Assembly: GCA_012841485.1 (NCBI GenBank) | Contig: DUUU01000317.1 | Span: 1-36,956, forward strand | Direction: 5' to 3' | Origin: Armatimonadota bacterium | Lineage (GTDB): Bacteria > Armatimonadota > JAAZEB01 | DNA length: 36,956 nt | Shown: piece by piece, positions 34,005-36,956 of the stretch | Layout of the letters: every line of letters starts with the position of its first letter | How positions within the stretch are numbered: the first letter of the stretch is position 1 | Made by a program: the position numbers and the translations under genes | The notes under the pieces: model-generated | The model's input: the letters and a program-made list of their open reading frames with translations, nothing else | What the model was told of the DNA's origin: nothing | Database searches by the model: none

Positions 34005-35837
34005 ATGTCGGATTCACACCGGCGGGAGAACCACTCTCCCGTGCCCTGCTGGAACGCTGAGGCCGACCTCGGCCAGCGAGATGCGCCCGGAGACGCGCCG
34101 GCCGCTGCAAGCGGTGATTGGCTCCTTCTGCTGCCGCTTAGCGCTGGAGCAGTTGCCCTGGATCTCGGGTGCGGCGATGGCGCGCTCTCCCTCGAACTGG
34201 CCCATTACTGCGACCAGGTTGTGGCCGTAGACGCCGAACCCGCCAACGTCGAGGCGACCCGGCGACGGGCTTCGGATGCGGGGTTGAGTCACCTCCAAGC
34301 GTGCCGCGGGAATCTGGATGCGCTCATCAGCGCCCGCCGGCGCTTCGATCTGGTGGTGGTGCGTGACCCGCGCCGTGCGCTCGCTGGCGTGAGGCCGGCG
34401 CAGGCGGTGGAGCGGCTAGCGGAGCTTGTTGCCCCGCAGGGCTGCCTGGCGATAGCGGTCGGCAATCCGCCCGAAGGCGCTATGCCACGGCAATCGGGCA
34501 CGCGAGCGCGTGGCGCCCGGTGGCCCTGGTGGGGGGAATATGGCGCGCGCCGTCTGCATCGGGCGCTCGAGGCGGCTGGTTTTCCAAACCCGCAAATCCT
34601 GGCGGCCGTGCCGGATCCTCATCAACCGGAGATCCTTTTCCCCGTGACCGGGGAGGCGCAGGGCAGAGTGGCGGGACGTCTGATCAGCCGGTGCCTCCGG
34701 CCGGGCAGAGCCTCGCGGCGAACACTCCTCTATGCGGCGACTGCGCTTTCCCAATGGCGCGCGGCTCGGTGGACCTGCCCTGGATTCTGGGTGATTGCGC
34801 GTGCTCCCGCGTGCATGCGTGCTACGATGGCTGAGGAGATGATTCGACGTATCGTCGCACGCCCGCGCTCGCGGGACTGGCGCCGGGGCGATCCGGTGGA
34901 GCGGGCACGCGTGGCCTTGCGGGCGCGCGAGCTCAATTTCGTGCTCTCTCGCGCGCATGCGGGCGAGGGGGAGCATGCCGCGCTGCTGGTGGTGCCTACG
35001 GGCTGGGGGAATCCGGCCTGCATCCTGCGCGCCGGCCGGTGGCGGAGCGAGGCACCAACGGTTGGTGAAGAGGAGGTGGGGCTGACCAAATTGCGCAGCC
35101 AGGTTGTGGGGCGCCTGCGCGAGTCGCTTCCGGAGCCACTCGGAACTAGCGAGGTGCGCGAGCACCACGCGGCTGCCCACGCATACCTCCCCGGGGTACC
35201 TCTCCATCAGAAGGTGGTGGCCGCCAGTCCGAGGCAGGCGCGCGCTGTGGCGGAGCACGCGCTTCACACGGTCGCCGCCTGGCTGGCCGAACTCCACGAG
35301 CAGACGAGCGCCGGTCCATGGATCGAGGGGGAAGCCGCGGTGGAGAGAGTGCGGCCGCTGCTGATTCCCACTGCTAGCGCGGCCTCGGGATGGCCCCTAC
35401 TGCAAAGGGTGGCGGGCGGGATCGCGGGCGCGGGCTTGCGACTGGGCGCGGCGCACAATCGCCTCCGGCCGTGCCATATCCTGCTCCAGGAGGATGGGAT
35501 TGCCGTCACGGGATGGGAGCACCTCGCCCTGGAGGGGCTGCCGCTCGTGGATCTGCTGGGGTTTGCCCATGCCCTCGGGGCAGTGCTGGCGGGTGGAGGA
35601 CGCGTGGACCCGGGTGTTGCCTGGCGCTTTGCCTACCGTGAGGAGAACTGGTACTCACGCGCCGTGCGCATCGCGGTGGATGGCTACTGCGAGCGCGCCA
35701 GCATCGATAGTGACGCGGTGCCGTTCTACCTGGCAACGACCTACCTGCGTGCCGCGGCTCTCCAGGATCCCCTCGGCAAGACCGCCCCTCTGATCCACCT
35801 CGCGGGCCTGAGCCTCGACACGCTCGACTGGCGTTAG
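34005..35837 (+). CDS. Class I SAM methyltransferase fused to an inactive-looking aminoglycoside-phosphotransferase-type domain
   Basis: 610 residues; ATG at 34005 follows GGAGGGAGAGGAG. Residues about 45-160 are a SAM-methyltransferase fold: motif I LDLGCGDGALSLELA at 52-66, acidic end of strand 2 VVAVDAE near 72-78, and a strand-4-like DLVVVRD. Residues about 300-600 resemble the aminoglycoside phosphotransferase (APH) kinase fold: an N-lobe, AYLPGVPLHQKVV, a helical C-lobe, then AAHNRLRPCHILL and IAVTGWEHLALEGLPLVDLL. In active APH enzymes the matching motifs read HGDLHPGNIL and a D-containing metal motif. Here the catalytic Asp is Arg, the Asn is His and the metal Asp is Gly, so the domain probably does not phosphorylate. 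The two halves may act on, or bind, a carbohydrate or lipid substrate. No partner genes are adjacent; it converges on the DUF2007 gene four bases away. Confidence 0.72.
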   Translation: MSDSHRRENHSPVPCWNAEADLGQRDAPGDAPAAASGDWLLLLPLSAGAVALDLGCGDGALSLELAHYCDQVVAVDAEPANVEATRRRASDAGLSHLQACRGNLDALISARRRFDLVVVRDPRRALAGVRPAQAVERLAELVAPQGCLAIAVGNPPEGAMPRQSGTRARGARWPWWGEYGARRLHRALEAAGFPNPQILAAVPDPHQPEILFPVTGEAQGRVAGRLISRCLRPGRASRRTLLYAATALSQWRAARWTCPGFWVIARAPACMRATMAEEMIRRIVARPRSRDWRRGDPVERARVALRARELNFVLSRAHAGEGEHAALLVVPTGWGNPACILRAGRWRSEAPTVGEEEVGLTKLRSQVVGRLRESLPEPLGTSEVREHHAAAHAYLPGVPLHQKVVAASPRQARAVAEHALHTVAAWLAELHEQTSAGPWIEGEAAVERVRPLLIPTASAASGWPLLQRVAGGIAGAGLRLGAAHNRLRPCHILLQEDGIAVTGWEHLALEGLPLVDLLGFAHALGAVLAGGGRVDPGVAWRFAYREENWYSRAVRIAVDGYCERASIDSDAVPFYLATTYLRAAALQDPLGKTAPLIHLAGLSLDTLDWR

Positions 35838-35841
35838 GCGC

Positions 35842-36123
35842 TCACTCTGGATCGGTGGTAGGCGCGGCCTCATCCTCTTGCTCGGTGAAGTAGGCCGAGA
35901 GGACCGCCTTGGCGCTCGATGCGAGGCGCGCGGGCACCAGGATCCGGCCCCAGGCGCCGGCAGCGGACGTCATGATCCCGTTGTACCAGGGAATTTGGAA
36001 CGACTCCACCAGCACAGGGATTCCCTCATTCTCCAGGATCCCCTTGGCCAGTGACGCCGCGACGGAGTCGCGGGGCTCCATCACAACGACAAACTCCTCG
36101 GTGCTATCGGCGTGCGGGTTCAT
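35842..36123 (-). CDS. DUF2007 family small protein (putative signal-transducing protein)
   Basis: 93 residues. The core EFVVVMEPRDSVAASLAKGILENEGIPV is the DUF2007 pattern: a beta-alpha fold that covers the sequence between a VAxSLAKxxLE helix and a WGRILVPA strand. The acidic tail (EQEDEAAPTTDPE) is probably disordered. Function is unknown. The start at 36123 has GGAGAG close upstream. It lies 16 bases after the tRNA-Ala terminator hairpin on the same strand, with no separate promoter visible, and converges with the methyltransferase fusion gene. Confidence 0.8.
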   Translation of the reverse strand: MNPHADSTEEFVVVMEPRDSVAASLAKGILENEGIPVLVESFQIPWYNGIMTSAAGAWGRILVPARLASSAKAVLSAYFTEQEDEAAPTTDPE

Positions 36124-36139
36124 CTCTCTCCAGAAAATG

Positions 36140-36171
36140 AAAAAGGCGAGCCTGCTTCTGCCGACTCGCCT
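36140..36171 (-). terminator. Intrinsic terminator of tRNA-Ala
   Basis: On the minus strand, AGGCGAG (36171-36165) pairs with CTCGCCT (36150-36144) and is followed by TTTTT (36144-36140). The hairpin starts two bases after the encoded CCA of the tRNA. Confidence 0.8.
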
Positions 36172-36172
36172 G

Positions 36173-36248
<76 letters not shown>

Positions 36249-36264
36249 GCCCAACGACACGCCT

Positions 36265-36293
36265 ATTATAGCGCATCCCCACGCATCTGTCAA
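36265..36293 (-). promoter_or_regulatory. Perfect sigma70-type promoter of tRNA-Ala
   Basis: On the minus strand, TTGACA (36293-36288), 17 bases and TATAAT (36270-36265) match the consensus exactly, 17 bases from the tRNA 5' end. Confidence 0.9.
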
Positions 36294-36445
36294 CACCTCA
36301 AGCAGCCATTTTGAGAATCCGAGAGAAGGCGCGTCCCCGCGCCGGGCCCGCTCCCCAGGGGGATGCCATGGCGTGGATGCATGGCTGTCGCAAGTCCCTC
36401 AACCGGCCGGCTGTTCGCCTCCCTTGCCGGGCCTCGAATTCTTGC

Positions 36446-36475
36446 TTGACTCTCCTTTCCCGCCGGGGCTACAAT
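36446..36475 (+). promoter_or_regulatory. Promoter upstream of the ceramidase-like gene
   Basis: TTGACT (36446-36451), an 18-base spacer and TACAAT (36470-36475), about 50 bases before the start codon of the ceramidase-like gene. Confidence 0.7.
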
Positions 36476-36525
36476 AGGGCGGTTGCCCGCCCCCAGGAGA
36501 GGCGACGGGCGAAAGGAGCTCTCGC

Positions 36526-36956
36526 ATGCTTCAGGTTGGCTCAGCATCGGTTGATATCACCCCCAATCTCGGCTGCCATCTGATAGGCTACTTCAACGAC
36601 CGCATCGCGACGGCGATTCACGACCCGCTCCGCGCCAAGGCGCTTGTCGTCAGCAATGGCGACACGATGCTCGGCGTAGTGATCTGCGACCTGATCGCCG
36701 TGCCCGGCGATGTCGTCCGAGCCGCGAAGGAGCGGATCGCGAGCGAAACCGGGGTGCCGCCGGAGCGCGTGATGATCTGCGCCACGCACACGCACACAGG
36801 GCCGTCCATCAAGGGCTCGCTAGGCACGCCGGCCACGGAGGGATACGCGGAGTGGGTGGCCCCGCGGATCGCCGATGCCTTTATCCAGGCGTCGCGCCAG
36901 CTTCGCCCGGCGCAGGTCGCCTTCACCCGCGGGAACTGCGCCTCGGAGGTGCATAA
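36526..36956 (+). CDS. Neutral/alkaline ceramidase-like protein (5' part, runs off the window)
   Basis: 143 N-terminal residues are visible; the 3' end is outside. ATG at 36526 has AAAGGAG (36512-36518). The sequence begins MLQVGSASVDITPNLGCHLI and has the HDPLRAKALVV strand, ICDLI, and ICATHTHTGPS near residues 84-94. These are hallmarks of the neutral ceramidase-like family, whose conserved histidines bind zinc. No signal peptide is seen, unlike secreted ceramidases, so it may be a cytoplasmic hydrolase with another substrate. Many such genes in bacteria with rich glycan metabolism lack experimental data. It has its own promoter at 36446-36475 and is divergent from tRNA-Ala. Confidence 0.83.
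   Translation, partial: MLQVGSASVDITPNLGCHLIGYFNDRIATAIHDPLRAKALVVSNGDTMLGVVICDLIAVPGDVVRAAKERIASETGVPPERVMICATHTHTGPSIKGSLGTPATEGYAEWVAPRIADAFIQASRQLRPAQVAFTRGNCASEVH

Overview
The window looks like a piece of a GC-rich bacterial chromosome from a diderm (two-membrane) lineage. Supporting signs are a TolC-family outer-membrane protein, a protein that ends as an outer-membrane beta-barrel with a C-terminal Phe, a prkA-yhbH-spoVR stress/sporulation cluster, a CIRCE heat-shock operator and near-perfect sigma70-type promoters. The mix (fucose-isomerase-like and ceramidase-like enzymes, CHASE2/FecR proteins, very large secreted repeat proteins) would fit Armatimonadota or a related phylum. That assignment is inference; there is no rRNA or other marker gene here.

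Layout. 1-983 (-): 3'-truncated fucose/arabinose-isomerase-like enzyme. 1255-4945 (-): an export operon in the order AbrB-type regulator, TolC-like protein, ABC ATPase, ABC-2 permease, driven by a perfect TTGACA-17-TATAAT promoter. Divergent from it, 5112-5480 (+): a small membrane-anchored LysM protein with a palindromic operator inside its own strong promoter. 5481-5866: a structured leader with a T-box-like sequence and mutually exclusive hairpins. 5867-11606 (+): prkA, yhbH and spoVR; spoVR is interrupted by a 356-residue intein whose LAGLIDADG endonuclease appears dead. 12116-14005 (+): CHASE2-type class III nucleotide cyclase. 14344-33359 (+): a 19-kb operon of a FecR-domain/beta-barrel protein, a protein with three copies of a 68-residue helical module, and a 4,799-residue secreted protein with about 33 carboxypeptidase-regulatory-like repeats, an amidotransferase-like domain, six Big_1-type Ig domains and a FlgD-like C-terminus. 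A 19-bp hairpin closes this block. 33439-33684 (-): FmdB-type zinc ribbon under a CIRCE/HrcA operator. 34005-35837 (+): methyltransferase fused to a pseudokinase-like aminoglycoside-phosphotransferase fold. 35842-36123 (-): DUF2007 protein. 36173-36248 (-): tRNA-Ala(GGC). 36526 to the end (+): 5' part of a neutral-ceramidase-like enzyme.

How the genes may work together. The cyclase, FecR/barrel protein, helical-module protein and giant protein plausibly form an envelope signalling and surface-display unit: CHASE2 and FecR are both extracytoplasmic sensor-type domains, the barrel gives an outer-membrane anchor or pore, and the giant protein is the likely exported product. This is inferred from gene order and domain content. 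The most unusual items are the SpoVR intein, the 19-kb giant-protein operon, the CIRCE-controlled fmdB, the methyltransferase-pseudokinase fusion and the prkA leader.
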